A stretch of 64,000 nt of DNA from Amycolatopsis sacchari (GTDB lineage: Bacteria > Actinomycetota > Actinomycetes > Mycobacteriales > Pseudonocardiaceae): positions 1-64,000 of the forward strand of contig NZ_FORP01000012.1 of the NCBI RefSeq assembly GCF_900114035.1. Reading direction: 5' to 3'. Positions 51,533-61,241 of the stretch are shown here, in pieces (the stretch's first letter is position 1; each line of letters begins with the position of its first letter). The position numbers were made by a program, and so were the translations under genes. Below the pieces are notes generated by a model that saw only the letters and a list, made by a program, of their open reading frames with translations, was not told the origin of the DNA and did not search any database.

Positions 51533-54500
51533 GTGACCGTTGCAGGACAAGGCCAAGTGCCGGTGGGACAGCTCCTGGGTCAGCAGCCGAGGCGGCCCGC
51601 CAAGTGGCGCGCGATCACCAGATGGCGGGACTGGAGCATCTCCGTCAAACTGGCCGCCGTCACGCTGGTCCCCATCGTCATCGCGCTCGTGCTCGGTGGC
51701 ATCACCATCAGCAACCAGGTGCAGCGGTCCACCGACTTCGAGCGGATCGACCGGCTCGTCGTGCTCAGCACCGACGTGCGCGCCCTCGTCGACGCGCTGC
51801 AGCAGGAGCGCACCCGCACCGCGGCGCTGCTCACGCAGGGCACGGTCGGCAGCTCCCCCGAACTCGACGCGGCCCGCGCCGCGACCGACACCGCGCTCAA
51901 GCCGCTGGCCACCGACACCGCGCGGGTGACGCAGGTGGACAACGCGGTGGCGGCGCCCGGCACCGCGAGCAACAACGCGCTGGCCCGGCTCGGTGAGGTC
52001 CGCCAGCAGGTCGCCGCGGGGCAGCTCGACTCCGTGCAGGCGCTCGACGCGTACTCCGCGATGACCACCGCGCTGCTGGGCCTCGACACCTCGCTCGTCG
52101 CCGGGATGGGTGACCCGTCGATCAGCGGCACCGCCAACGCGCTGCACGACCTCCAGGTCGCCAAGGAGGAGGTCTCGACCTCCCAGGTGCTCGTGACCTA
52201 CGGCATCGCGCGCAGCAGCCTCACCCCGACCCAGCTGAACCAGCTCCGCACCGCGGAGGTGCGCCTCGCCGACCGGCTCGAGGACTTCCGCGCCGCCGCG
52301 ACCGGTGCGCAGGGGCAGGACTTCGACCGCACCGTCACCGGGCAGGACTTCGACACCCGCAGCAGGCTCGTGAGCACCGTGCTCGCCGCGCAGGGCGTCA
52401 CCGTGGGCGACGCGCTCGAAGCGATCTCGGGTGAGCAGTGGACGGCGGTCTCCACCGCGGTCGTCGACTCGCTGCGCGCGGTCAGCGGCCGCCTCGGCGA
52501 CCAGGTCGCGACCACCTCCGCCGACCTGGTGGACAGCTCCGGCACCGACGCCGGCCTGCTCGCCGTGCTGCTGTTCGCCGCGCTCGTCGTCACCGCCGCG
52601 GTCGTCTTCCTCATCACCCGCCAGCTGCTGCGCTCGCTGCGGCTGCTGCGCCGCAGCGCGCTGGACGTCGCCGACCGGCAGCTGCCCGCCGCCGTGCAGA
52701 ACATCCAGGAGGGGCGCGAGCAGAGCGCCGAGGTCACACCCGTCGAGGTCGGCACCGGCGACGAGATCGGCCAGGTGGCCAAGGCGTTCGACGCGGTGCA
52801 CAGCCAGGCCCTGCGCCTGGCGATCGAGCAGGCCGCGATGCGGACCGGCTACTCGAGCGTGTTCGTCAACCTCTCGCGCCGCAGCCAGAGCCTCGTGCAG
52901 CGGCAGCTGCAGCTGATCGAGCGGCTGGAGCGGGACGAGGAGGACGCCGACCAGCTGGCGACCCTGTTCCAGCTCGACCACCTCGCCACCCGCATGCGGC
53001 GCAACAACGAGAACCTGATGGTGCTCTCCGGCGCCGAGCCGGGCCGCCGCTCCGGGCAGCCGATCTCGATCGCCGACGTGCTGCGCGCCGCGGTGTCGGA
53101 GATCGAGCAGTACCAGCGCGTCGTGGTGCAGCCGCCGCCCGAGGGCCGGATCGTCGGGTACGCGGCCAGCGACCTGATGCGCCTGATCGCGGAGCTGCTG
53201 GACAACGCGACGGCGTTCTCGGCGCCCGAGACGCAGGTGACGGTGTCGACGCGGGTCGCGGACAACGGTGCCGTGGTCGTCGACATCATGGACAAGGGCA
53301 TCGGCATGAACGAGGCCGAGGTCGCCGAGGCGAACGCCCGGCTGACCGAGGCCGCGACCGTCGACCTCGCGACCTCGCGCCGGATGGGCCTGTTCGTGGT
53401 CGGCCGCCTCGCGGGGCGGCACCGCATCGGCGTCGCCCTGCACGGTGGCAAGGACATCGTCGGTGTGCGGGCGACCGTGACCGTGCCGGCGGAGCTGGTG
53501 ATGGGCCTGCCGCAGGCCGAGCCCCCCGCGCCGCTCCCACAGCCGCAGGACCCGGCGCTGGCGCGGCGCCGCACCGTCAACGGCACGGGCCGCGCGGGTG
53601 CGCTGACCAGCCTGGCGGGGACGTCGGGCACCCTCGGCGACGGTGCCGCCGTGCCGGGGCCGTGGAGCCAGAACGGGCACACGGGCATGCTGCCGCCGCG
53701 GCCGCCGTCGGACCTCGAGGTGTCGGGGACGGCGCTGTTCAACCCGATCCCGGCGGACGAGCAGGACCTGCCCGAGGCGCCGTCGTCCCCGGCCGACCTG
53801 CCGGGTGGCGCGCTGCCCGCGGGCAAGGCGCTGTTCGAGGCGAACACGAGTTCCGGCGCGCTGACGGAGTGGTGGAGCGCGGCCGCGGCCGAACCCGCGC
53901 CGCCGCCCCCGCCGCCCACCCCGCGTGAGACGACCCCGATCTTCGACGAGACGCTGTCGGCGTGGTTCCGCAGCGACAAGCCCGCGCCGAAGCCGGCCGA
54001 GAAGGCCGCCGAGTCCGGGAAGTCCGAAGCGGCCGAGGAAACCAAGGCGAACACCGGCTGGGACTTCGCGGTCGACGAGAACTTCCGCGCGGTGCAGGCC
54101 GCGGCTCAGGCCGAGCCCACGAGCTTCACCGAGTCGGGCCTGCCGAAGCGCCGCCGGGGCGAGCAGCTCATGCCGGGCAGCGTGGCGCCGGGCACGGCCG
54201 CGCCGCGCTCGCCGGAAAGCGCTTCCCCGGAGGCGCCCGCACTGCCGACCCGCGACCCCGCGGACATCCGCGGTCGCCTGAGCAGCTTCCAGCAGGGCAT
54301 CAGCCGGGCCCGGCACGCGGCCCGCGAGCAACCTGCCGAGACCGGGGACGCGCAGTCGGCGGCGCCGTCCGCCGGGGCCACGGGGTTGCAGCGCCGGCCG
54401 CAGGCCGAGCAGGGTGGCCAGGCGTGGCCGGACGCCGACCAGGCGGCCGCCGCCGAAGCGGATGCGCTGCCCCAGCGCCGTCAGGGCGGCGAAGGCGCGG

Positions 54501-55819
54501 CCGAAGGTGGGCTGCCGCAGCGGCAGCGCCGTGCAGAAAGCGCTTCCCCGGAGGGCGAGCTGCCGCAGCGCCGTCCGGGTGGGGATGCGTCCTTGCGGCA
54601 GGCCGGCGCCGAGAGCGGTGCGTCCGAGCAGCAGGAGAGCGGCTTGCCGCGGCGGCAGCCGGGCGCCGAGCGTCAGCAGGGCGCGGAAGGCGGCCTCCCG
54701 CGGCGGCAGCCCGGCGCGGCCCCGCACGAGGGCGCCGAAGCCGAACGCCAGGGCGCCGAGGGTGGCTTGCCGCAGCGGCAGCAGGGTGCCGAGGGCGGTC
54801 TGCCGCAGCGGCAGCCGACGACGGACAGTGGCCTGCCGCGTCGGCAGCCCGGCGGGGAGCTGCGGAGTCAGCCCCCGCAGACCGGGGGTGGCAGCAGCCT
54901 CTTCGGCGGCCAGCCGGGCGAGGACGGCTCGCTCCCGCGCCGGCAGCGTGGTGAAAGCGTTTTCTCGCGTCAGCGTGGCGGGGAGAACGGCCTCGACCAG
55001 CGGCGCCGGCCCGCCGACACCGACCCCGGTGCCGCGGAGCGCCGGCCCGCCGCCGACTCCGGTCTCGCGCAGCCCCAGCCGGGCGTCGCTCCCGGTTTCC
55101 CGCAGCGCCAGCCGGGCGGCGACTCCGGCCTCCCGCAGCGCCAGCGTGGCGGTGAGAACGGCCTCGCGCAGCGCCAGCCGGGTGCGGACGCCAGCCGCCA
55201 GCCGGGCGGTGACACCGGTCTTCCGCAGCGCGGGCGTGGCGGTGAGAACGGCCTCGCGCAGCCCCAGCCGGGCGACTCCGGCCTCCCGCAGCGCGGGCCG
55301 GGCAGTGACGGCTCCCTGCCCCGCCGCCAGCCGGCGGCCGCGCAGGCCGGGACCGACGCCGACCAGCTCCCCCAGCGCCGCCCCGGCGTCGAGCCGCCCC
55401 GGCGGCTCGAACCGCCGGAGGATCCTGCCGAGACCTCGGGTGCCTTCCTGTGGCGCAAGCCGCAGTTCGGCAAGGAGGGCCAGCCTCCGCTGCCCAGGCG
55501 GCAGGACGAGGCCGAGCCCGTCCCCGGTGCCGGGGAGTCCGCGTGGTCCTTTGCGGCGGACGAGAGCTGGCAGGCGGTGCAGGCGCTGTCGCAGACGGCT
55601 CCTGCGAGCTACACGGCGGCGGGACTGCCGCGCCGCCGTCGTGGTGAACAACTCATGCCGGGCAGTGCGTCTTCCACGGGCGGGCTGGGCCCCCGAACCC
55701 AGCGCGACCCGCAGGATGTGCGCGGCAGGCTGAACAGTTTCCAGCAAGGTGTCCGGCGTGGACGGCACCGCACGGGTCAGCCGGCCGAGTCTGATCACGA
55801 AACGATGGAGGGTGAATGA
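51533..55819 (+). CDS. cvnA: Conservon sensor kinase with nitrate-sensing domain (CvnA)
   Basis: A 1428-residue sensor histidine kinase. TM1 (KLAAVTLVPIVIALVLGGI) and TM2 (LLAVLLFAALVVTAAVVFLI) flank a NIT-type extracellular region (about 65-340); a HAMP-like linker, the LDHLATRMRRNN helix near 481 and a HATPase_c domain (LIAELLDNATAFSAPE; DKGIGMNEAE) follow. After residue 665 it is disordered. A module of about 85 residues (VDENFRAVQA ... GLPKRRRGEQLMPGS ... RGRLSSFQQGI) at 842-930 is repeated at the C-terminus (1338-1420), with about 14 exact LP(Q/R)R repeats between. GTG 51533 has GGGAG. It senses an unknown signal for the conservon. Confidence 0.9.
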   Translation: MTVAGQGQVPVGQLLGQQPRRPAKWRAITRWRDWSISVKLAAVTLVPIVIALVLGGITISNQVQRSTDFERIDRLVVLSTDVRALVDALQQERTRTAALLTQGTVGSSPELDAARAATDTALKPLATDTARVTQVDNAVAAPGTASNNALARLGEVRQQVAAGQLDSVQALDAYSAMTTALLGLDTSLVAGMGDPSISGTANALHDLQVAKEEVSTSQVLVTYGIARSSLTPTQLNQLRTAEVRLADRLEDFRAAATGAQGQDFDRTVTGQDFDTRSRLVSTVLAAQGVTVGDALEAISGEQWTAVSTAVVDSLRAVSGRLGDQVATTSADLVDSSGTDAGLLAVLLFAALVVTAAVVFLITRQLLRSLRLLRRSALDVADRQLPAAVQNIQEGREQSAEVTPVEVGTGDEIGQVAKAFDAVHSQALRLAIEQAAMRTGYSSVFVNLSRRSQSLVQRQLQLIERLERDEEDADQLATLFQLDHLATRMRRNNENLMVLSGAEPGRRSGQPISIADVLRAAVSEIEQYQRVVVQPPPEGRIVGYAASDLMRLIAELLDNATAFSAPETQVTVSTRVADNGAVVVDIMDKGIGMNEAEVAEANARLTEAATVDLATSRRMGLFVVGRLAGRHRIGVALHGGKDIVGVRATVTVPAELVMGLPQAEPPAPLPQPQDPALARRRTVNGTGRAGALTSLAGTSGTLGDGAAVPGPWSQNGHTGMLPPRPPSDLEVSGTALFNPIPADEQDLPEAPSSPADLPGGALPAGKALFEANTSSGALTEWWSAAAAEPAPPPPPPTPRETTPIFDETLSAWFRSDKPAPKPAEKAAESGKSEAAEETKANTGWDFAVDENFRAVQAAAQAEPTSFTESGLPKRRRGEQLMPGSVAPGTAAPRSPESASPEAPALPTRDPADIRGRLSSFQQGISRARHAAREQPAETGDAQSAAPSAGATGLQRRPQAEQGGQAWPDADQAAAAEADALPQRRQGGEGAAEGGLPQRQRRAESASPEGELPQRRPGGDASLRQAGAESGASEQQESGLPRRQPGAERQQGAEGGLPRRQPGAAPHEGAEAERQGAEGGLPQRQQGAEGGLPQRQPTTDSGLPRRQPGGELRSQPPQTGGGSSLFGGQPGEDGSLPRRQRGESVFSRQRGGENGLDQRRRPADTDPGAAERRPAADSGLAQPQPGVAPGFPQRQPGGDSGLPQRQRGGENGLAQRQPGADASRQPGGDTGLPQRGRGGENGLAQPQPGDSGLPQRGPGSDGSLPRRQPAAAQAGTDADQLPQRRPGVEPPRRLEPPEDPAETSGAFLWRKPQFGKEGQPPLPRRQDEAEPVPGAGESAWSFAADESWQAVQALSQTAPASYTAAGLPRRRRGEQLMPGSASSTGGLGPRTQRDPQDVRGRLNSFQQGVRRGRHRTGQPAESDHETMEGE

Positions 55820-56259
55820 CCTCGCCGCAGCCACAACAGAACCAGTTCGGATGGCTGGTCAACGACTTCGCCGAGCGCGTCCCCGGTGTCGCGCACGCGG
55901 TGGTCGTGTCGGCCGACGGGCTGCTGCTGACCGCGTCGAACCGCTTGCCCCTCGACCGTGCCGACCAGCTCGCCGCGGTTGCCTCCGGTCTCGTCAGCCT
56001 CACGCAGGGGGCGGCGCGCTGCTTCGAGGCCGGTGCGGTCAACGAGACCGTGGTGGAGATGGAGCTGGGCATCATGGTGCTGATGTCCATCAGCGACGGC
56101 TCGTGCCTGGCCGTGCTGGCCGCGCCCAACTGCGACATCGGGCAGGTGGCCTACGAGATGACGATGCTGGTCGACCGCGTCGGCCAGATCCTCACCCCGG
56201 AACTGCGCGCGCAGCTGCAGGGTTCCGGGGGTCCCCTGATCGGCGAACCGGTGGGATGA
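55816..56259 (+). CDS. cvnB: Roadblock/LC7 protein (CvnB)
   Basis: A 147-residue roadblock/LC7-domain protein (FGWLVNDFAERVPGVAHAVVVSADGLLLTAS, MGLMVLMSISDGSCLAVLAAP-like segment). In conservons it acts with the GTPase CvnD as a possible activator. ATG 55816 overlaps the kinase stop (ATGA), so it is translationally coupled. An intact, normal-length member of the four-gene set. Confidence 0.94.
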   Translation: MTSPQPQQNQFGWLVNDFAERVPGVAHAVVVSADGLLLTASNRLPLDRADQLAAVASGLVSLTQGAARCFEAGAVNETVVEMELGIMVLMSISDGSCLAVLAAPNCDIGQVAYEMTMLVDRVGQILTPELRAQLQGSGGPLIGEPVG

Positions 56260-56266
56260 TGCCGCG

Positions 56267-57049
56267 ATGACCCCTCCCGCGGAGGACGAAGACGCGACGT
56301 TCGCGGACGTCCTCAACGGCTTCACCTTGGATTCCGGCCGTGCCCGCCGGAAGCGGAAGAAGGCCAAGGAGACCGAGGAGGCCGAGGCGCCGGCCGCGTC
56401 GCAGGACGAGCCGGCGCCCGGTCCGGCTCCGGTGCCGTCGCCCGCGCCGGCACCGCCCGGCAGGCCACCGGGGTACGAACCCCCGGTGCTGCAGCCCCCG
56501 GCGGCGCCGCCCGCCCAGCAGGGCTCGGGCTACTTCGAGGCGCCGCAACAGGGGTCGGGGTACTTCGAACCGAACCAGGGGTCGGGGTACTTCGAACCGG
56601 CGCGGGGCACGAACTTCGGCACCGGCTTCTTCGAGCCCGCAGTGGCCAACAGCGGCCCGGCGCTGCCCGAGCGGCCCGAGCCGGCGCCCCTCGACGAGGA
56701 GACCGCGGCGGTGCGCCCGTACGCTCTCACCGGCGGACGGACGAAGGCCAGCTACGCGCTGGAACTGGAGACGCTGGTCTCGGTGAAGGACGGTGTCGCC
56801 GCCCGCCTCGACGCGGGGCTGGTGATGCAGTACGAGCACCGCCAGATAGTGGAAGAATGCCGGAAGCCACGTTCGGTCGCGGAAATCGCGGCACTGCTGC
56901 GGGTTCCGGTCGGCGTGGCCAGGGTGCTCATCAGCGACACGGCCGACGCCGGTCTGATCACCGTGCACAAGACCGTGTCCGGCAGTGACAACGCCGAGGC
57001 GCATCTCATGTTGATGGAAAGGGTGTTGAGTGGACTCCGTCGGCTTTAA
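56267..57049 (+). CDS. cvnC: DUF742 protein with GSGYFE repeats (CvnC)
   Basis: A 260-residue protein. The C-terminal 115 residues are DUF742 (RPYALTGGRTKASYALELETLV; EECRKPRSVAEIAALLRVPVGVARVLI), a winged-helix-like domain. The N-terminal half is a long Pro/Ala-rich linker containing three GSGYFE units (QGSGYFEAPQ, QGSGYFEPN, QGSGYFEPA) and a diverged fourth (GTGFFEP), which most DUF742 proteins lack. It overlaps the GTPase gene by 20 bp. Confidence 0.9.
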   Translation: MTPPAEDEDATFADVLNGFTLDSGRARRKRKKAKETEEAEAPAASQDEPAPGPAPVPSPAPAPPGRPPGYEPPVLQPPAAPPAQQGSGYFEAPQQGSGYFEPNQGSGYFEPARGTNFGTGFFEPAVANSGPALPERPEPAPLDEETAAVRPYALTGGRTKASYALELETLVSVKDGVAARLDAGLVMQYEHRQIVEECRKPRSVAEIAALLRVPVGVARVLISDTADAGLITVHKTVSGSDNAEAHLMLMERVLSGLRRL

Positions 57050-57641
57050 AGCACCGCGGCCGGCCGCGCCGCAGACCATGACCTCGGCCAAGATCGTGGT
57101 GGCCGGTGGCTTCGGCGCCGGCAAGACCACCTTCGTCGGGTCGGTGTCGGAGATCGTGCCTCTCACCACCGAGGCGATGATGACCGACGCCAGCCGCGGC
57201 ATCGACAACCTCGACAACACCCCGAACAAGGCCACCACCACCGTGGCGATGGACTTCGGCAGGGTGTCGCTGGACGAGGACCTGATCCTGTACCTGTTCG
57301 GTACCCCGGGTCAGCAGCGGTTCTGGTTCATGTGGGACGACCTCGTGCGCGGGGCGATCGGTGCCGTCGTGCTCGCGGACACGCGCCGGCTCGCGGACTC
57401 CTTCGCGCCGGTCGACTTCTTCGAGGACCGCAGGCTGCCGTACATCATCGGCGTCAACACGTTCGACGGCGTGCTGCACCACGACCTGAACGACGTGCGT
57501 GAGGCGCTGGCCATCGACCCGGGCATCCCGATCGTCCGCTGCGACGCGCGGGACCGGGAGTCGACCAAGCAGACGCTGATCACGCTGGTCGAGTACGCGA
57601 TGCGGCAGTGGATCTCGCTGCGGGCGGCCAACGCCCGCTGA
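57030..57641 (+). CDS. cvnD: ATP/GTP-binding protein (CvnD)
   Basis: A 203-residue small GTPase of the conservon type. Walker A is GGFGAGKTTFVGS; LFGTPGQQRFWFMWDD contains the Gly-x-Pro-Gly switch II and GVNTFDG the NKxD-like specificity element. GTG 57030 lies 20 bp inside the DUF742 gene. It completes the set kinase, roadblock, DUF742, GTPase, which is thought to work like a membrane-bound G-protein complex. Confidence 0.94.
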   Translation: MDSVGFKAPRPAAPQTMTSAKIVVAGGFGAGKTTFVGSVSEIVPLTTEAMMTDASRGIDNLDNTPNKATTTVAMDFGRVSLDEDLILYLFGTPGQQRFWFMWDDLVRGAIGAVVLADTRRLADSFAPVDFFEDRRLPYIIGVNTFDGVLHHDLNDVREALAIDPGIPIVRCDARDRESTKQTLITLVEYAMRQWISLRAANAR

Positions 57642-57763
57642 CGCGGCAACGGGCACCGGGTGCGGAGCGCGCCCGGCCTGTCGCCTGCCCGGAAAATCCC
57701 AGTGGCCCACGTCACGCTGAAGCTCGGGTGTAAAACAGTAGGAAGTCCGAGTATTTTGGGGGC

Positions 57764-60700
57764 ATGAGCGCGTCCCTGTACGAAGCTGTGCACCCGGTTC
57801 GGTTCGTGACGGCGTCGAGCCTGTTCGACGGGCACGACGCCTCGATCAACATCATGCGCCGCATCCTGCAGGCGCAGGGCGCCGAGGTCGTGCACCTCGG
57901 GCACAACCGGTCGGTCGACGAGGTCGTGACGGCCGCGATCGACGAGGACGCCCAGGGCGTGGCGATCAGCGCCTACCAGGGCGGTCACGTCGAGTACTTC
58001 TCCTACCTCGTGGAGCTGCTGCGTGAGCGCGGCGCCGGCCACGTCCGCGTGTACGGCGGCGGGGGCGGCGTGATCGTGCACGACGAGATCGAGCTGCTGC
58101 ACTCGCGCGGGGTGGCCCGGATCTTCTCCCCGGACGACGGCCTGCAGCTGGGGCTGCCCGGGATGATCAACCTGATGATCCGCGAGTGCGACTTCGACCT
58201 CGCGGCACGGCAGGCCGGTTCGCCGGAGGACCTCCTCGCCGGTGACGTGCCCACGCTCGCGCGCGTGATCACGCGGCTGCAGGCGGGGGTGCTGGACGAG
58301 GACTGGCGGGCCCGGATCGCCGAGGCGGCCACGAACAGGAGCGTGCCGGTGCTGGGCATCACCGGCACCGGTGGCTCGGGCAAGTCCTCGCTGACCGACG
58401 AGCTGGTGCGGCGGTTCCGGCTGGACCAGCAGGACAAGCTGCGCATCGCGGTGCTGGCGATCGACCCGACGCGCCGCCGCGGTGGCGGGGCGCTGCTGGG
58501 CGACCGGATCCGGATGAACTCGCTCGGGTCGTCGGTGTACTTCCGGTCCCTGGCCACGCGCACCACGAGCGGTGAGATCCCGGAGGGTCTCGACGACGCG
58601 ATCCTGGCGTGCAAGGCCGCCGGGTACGACCTGGTGATCGTGGAGACGCCGGGTATCGGCCAGGGCGACGCGGGGATCGTCGACCACGTCGACCACTCGC
58701 TGTACGTGATGACGCCGGAGTTCGGCGCGGCCTCGCAGCTGGAGAAGATCGACATGCTCGACTTCGCCGACGCGGTGGCGATCAACAAGTTCGAGCGCCG
58801 CGGTGCGGAGGACGCGCGGCGGGACGTGGCGCGCCAGCTGGTGCGCAACCGCGAGGAGTTCGGTGCCTCGCCCGAGGACATGCCGGTTTTCGGGACCAGT
58901 GCGGCGAAGTTCAACGACGACGGCGTGACATCGCTGTACCAGTTCCTGCGGGACCTGCTGGCGGACAAGGGGCTTCCGGTCGCCGCGGGCACGCTGCCGC
59001 GCGTCGAGGGCAAGGTGTCCACGGGTGCCAGCACGATCATCCCGACGTCGCGCACGCGGTACCTCGCGGAGATCGCGGACACCGTCCGGAGCTACCACCG
59101 GCACACGCAGGAGCAGGTCGAGGCGGTCCGCGAGCGCGACCAGCTGGCGGCGGCGAAGGCCGCGCTGGAGAAGGTGGACGCGGACACCACCGCGATCTCC
59201 GAGCTGCTCGCCGAGGCGGAGTCGCGTGTGGACGGTGAGACGCGGCGGCTGCTGGAGCACTGGCGGGAGCTGGCGGAGTCCTACCGCGGCGAGGAGCTGG
59301 TGTTCAAGGTGCGCGACAAGGAACTGCGCACCCAGCTGTGGCGGGAAACCTTGTCCGGCAACAAGATCCCGCGTGTCGCGTTGCCGCGCTACACCGAGAA
59401 CGGCGAGCTGCTGTCGTTCCTGCGCCGTGAGCACCTGCCCGGCTACTTCCCCTACACGGCGGGCGTTTTCCCGTTCAAGCGCGAGGGCGAGGACCCGGCG
59501 CGCATGTTCGCGGGGGAGGGTGACGCGTTCCGCACCAACCGGCGGTTCAAGTACCTGTCCGCGGAGTCGCCCGCCAAGCGCCTGTCCACCGCCTTCGACT
59601 CGGTGACGCTGTACGGGCACGACCCGGACACCCGGCCGGACATCTACGGCAAGGTCGGCACTTCCGGCGTGTCGATCGCGTCGCTGGAGGACATGAAGGC
59701 CCTCTACGACGGGTTCGACCTGACCGCGCCGAACACGTCGGTGTCGATGACCATCAACGGTCCCGCGCCGACGATCCTCGCGTTCTTCCTCAACACCGCG
59801 ATCGACCAGCGGGTGGACGCCTTCCGCGCCGAGCACGGCCGTGAGCCGACGCCGGAGGAGTTCGACGAGCTGCGGGAGTGGACGCTGCGGCAGGTACGCG
59901 GCACGGTGCAGGCCGACATCCTCAAGGAGGACCAGGGGCAGAACACCTGCATCTTCTCCACCGAGTTCTCGCTGCGGATGATGGCCGACATCCAGGAGTG
60001 GTTCATCGAGCACGGGGTGCGCAACTTCTACTCGGTGTCGATCTCCGGGTACCACATCGCGGAGGCCGGGGCGAACCCCATCTCGCAGCTGGCCTTCACG
60101 CTCGCCAACGGGTTCACCTACGTCGAGTCCTACCTCGCGCGCGGGATGCACATCGACGACTTCGCGCCGAACTTGTCGTTCTTCTTCTCCAACGGCATGG
60201 ACGCGGAGTACTCGGTCCTGGGCCGCGTCGCGCGGCGGATCTGGGCGACGGCGATGAAGGAGCGCTACGGCGCGAACGAGCGCTCGCAGAAGCTGAAGTA
60301 CCACGTGCAGACGTCCGGCCGCTCGCTGCACGCGCAGGAGATGAGCTTCAACGACATCCGCACGACGCTGCAGGCGCTGTGCGCGCTGTACGACAACGCG
60401 AACTCCTTGCACACCAACGCTTATGACGAGGCGATCACCACTCCGACGGAGAACTCGGTGCGCCGCGCGATGGCCATCCAGATGATCATCAACAAGGAGT
60501 GGGGCCTGTCGAAGAACGAGAACCCGCTGCAGGGCTCGTTCATCATCGACGAGCTGACCGACCTGGTCGAGGAGGCCGTGCTCACCGAGTTCGACCGGAT
60601 CTCCGAGCGCGGCGGCGTGCTCGGGGCGATGGAGACGGGCTACCAGCGGGGCCGCATCCAGGACGAGTCGATGCTGTACGAGCGGCTCAAGCACGACGGC

Positions 60701-60997
60701 TCGCTGCCGATCGTCGGGGTGAACACGTTCCGCAACCCGCACCCCGAGGACGACGAGGTCGAGGTCGAGCTGGCGCGCGCGACGGAGGAGGAGAAGCAGT
60801 CCCAGCTGCGGCGCGTGCGGGACTTCCAGCAGCGGCACCGCGCGGAGGCCGAGCAGGCGCTGAAGGCGCTGCGTGAGGCGGCCACGAGCGGGGAGAACGT
60901 GTTCGCGGTCCTGATGGACGCGGCGCGGGTGTGCACGCTGGGCCAGATCACGGACGCGTTCTTCGAGGTCGGCGGTCAGTACCGCCGGAACGTGTAG
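57764..60997 (+). CDS. icmF: Fused isobutyryl-CoA mutase
   Basis: A 1077-residue IcmF: B12-binding domain (FDGHDASINIMRRILQAQGA, residues about 15-140), MeaI-type G-protein chaperone (Walker A GTGGSGKSS near 200, GIGQGDAGIVDHVDH) and acyl-CoA mutase domain (about 520-1077; YGHDPDTRPDIYGKVGTSGVS, YSVSISGYHIAEAGANPISQLAFTLANGFTY). It interconverts isobutyryl-CoA and n-butyryl-CoA using adenosylcobalamin. ATG 57764 is 7 bp after TATTTT (57752-57757), so the transcript is probably leaderless. A methyltransferase fossil follows. Confidence 0.95.
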   Translation: MSASLYEAVHPVRFVTASSLFDGHDASINIMRRILQAQGAEVVHLGHNRSVDEVVTAAIDEDAQGVAISAYQGGHVEYFSYLVELLRERGAGHVRVYGGGGGVIVHDEIELLHSRGVARIFSPDDGLQLGLPGMINLMIRECDFDLAARQAGSPEDLLAGDVPTLARVITRLQAGVLDEDWRARIAEAATNRSVPVLGITGTGGSGKSSLTDELVRRFRLDQQDKLRIAVLAIDPTRRRGGGALLGDRIRMNSLGSSVYFRSLATRTTSGEIPEGLDDAILACKAAGYDLVIVETPGIGQGDAGIVDHVDHSLYVMTPEFGAASQLEKIDMLDFADAVAINKFERRGAEDARRDVARQLVRNREEFGASPEDMPVFGTSAAKFNDDGVTSLYQFLRDLLADKGLPVAAGTLPRVEGKVSTGASTIIPTSRTRYLAEIADTVRSYHRHTQEQVEAVRERDQLAAAKAALEKVDADTTAISELLAEAESRVDGETRRLLEHWRELAESYRGEELVFKVRDKELRTQLWRETLSGNKIPRVALPRYTENGELLSFLRREHLPGYFPYTAGVFPFKREGEDPARMFAGEGDAFRTNRRFKYLSAESPAKRLSTAFDSVTLYGHDPDTRPDIYGKVGTSGVSIASLEDMKALYDGFDLTAPNTSVSMTINGPAPTILAFFLNTAIDQRVDAFRAEHGREPTPEEFDELREWTLRQVRGTVQADILKEDQGQNTCIFSTEFSLRMMADIQEWFIEHGVRNFYSVSISGYHIAEAGANPISQLAFTLANGFTYVESYLARGMHIDDFAPNLSFFFSNGMDAEYSVLGRVARRIWATAMKERYGANERSQKLKYHVQTSGRSLHAQEMSFNDIRTTLQALCALYDNANSLHTNAYDEAITTPTENSVRRAMAIQMIINKEWGLSKNENPLQGSFIIDELTDLVEEAVLTEFDRISERGGVLGAMETGYQRGRIQDESMLYERLKHDGSLPIVGVNTFRNPHPEDDEVEVELARATEEEKQSQLRRVRDFQQRHRAEAEQALKALREAATSGENVFAVLMDAARVCTLGQITDAFFEVGGQYRRNV

Positions 60998-61009
60998 CGG
61001 GTCGCACCG

Positions 61010-61190
61010 GCCCGCAAGCTGCTGAACCAGTTCCTGACGGCAGTGGTACAGCGCGCTGTCGACCACGGTGTCGAACCGGTCGTCGAAGCCGTCCAGCCCG
61101 GGTGAGGTCACCGACCTCGAACGTGACCCGCAGCCCCCGCGCTTCCGCGGCGGCCCTGGCCTGCTCGACGGCCGTCGGCCCATGGAGCGA
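61010..61190 (-). pseudogene. Methyltransferase fragment, frameshifted
   Basis: The minus strand encodes two adjoining pieces of a SAM-dependent methyltransferase: TAVEQARAAAEARGLRVTFE (about 61190-61104) continuing VGDLTR, then in another frame LDGFDDRFDTVVDSALYHC (about 61096-61040). They join in the order seen in intact proteins (post-motif I, then motif II with DTVVDSALYHC), with one extra base near 61097-61100. Both ends are missing. A small decayed remnant between icmF and the F420 enzyme. Confidence 0.65.
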
Positions 61191-61241
61191 GAGCAGTCCC
61201 CTCGGGGAATAGCCGGCGGCGGTGCCGGGTTGCGCGGACGT

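Noticed and set aside
54190-54560. GAAAGCGCTTCCCC sites inside the kinase gene as LacI-type operators
   Set aside because: They encode the repeated peptide ESASPE in the disordered region; the duplication is explained by protein repeats.
51257-55834. 1525-codon open frame on the minus strand opposite the conservon kinase
   Set aside because: It mirrors the kinase in a GC-rich third-position frame, is repeats of Leu/Arg/Ala translated from LPxR repeats, and has no ribosome site or domain. A shadow frame.
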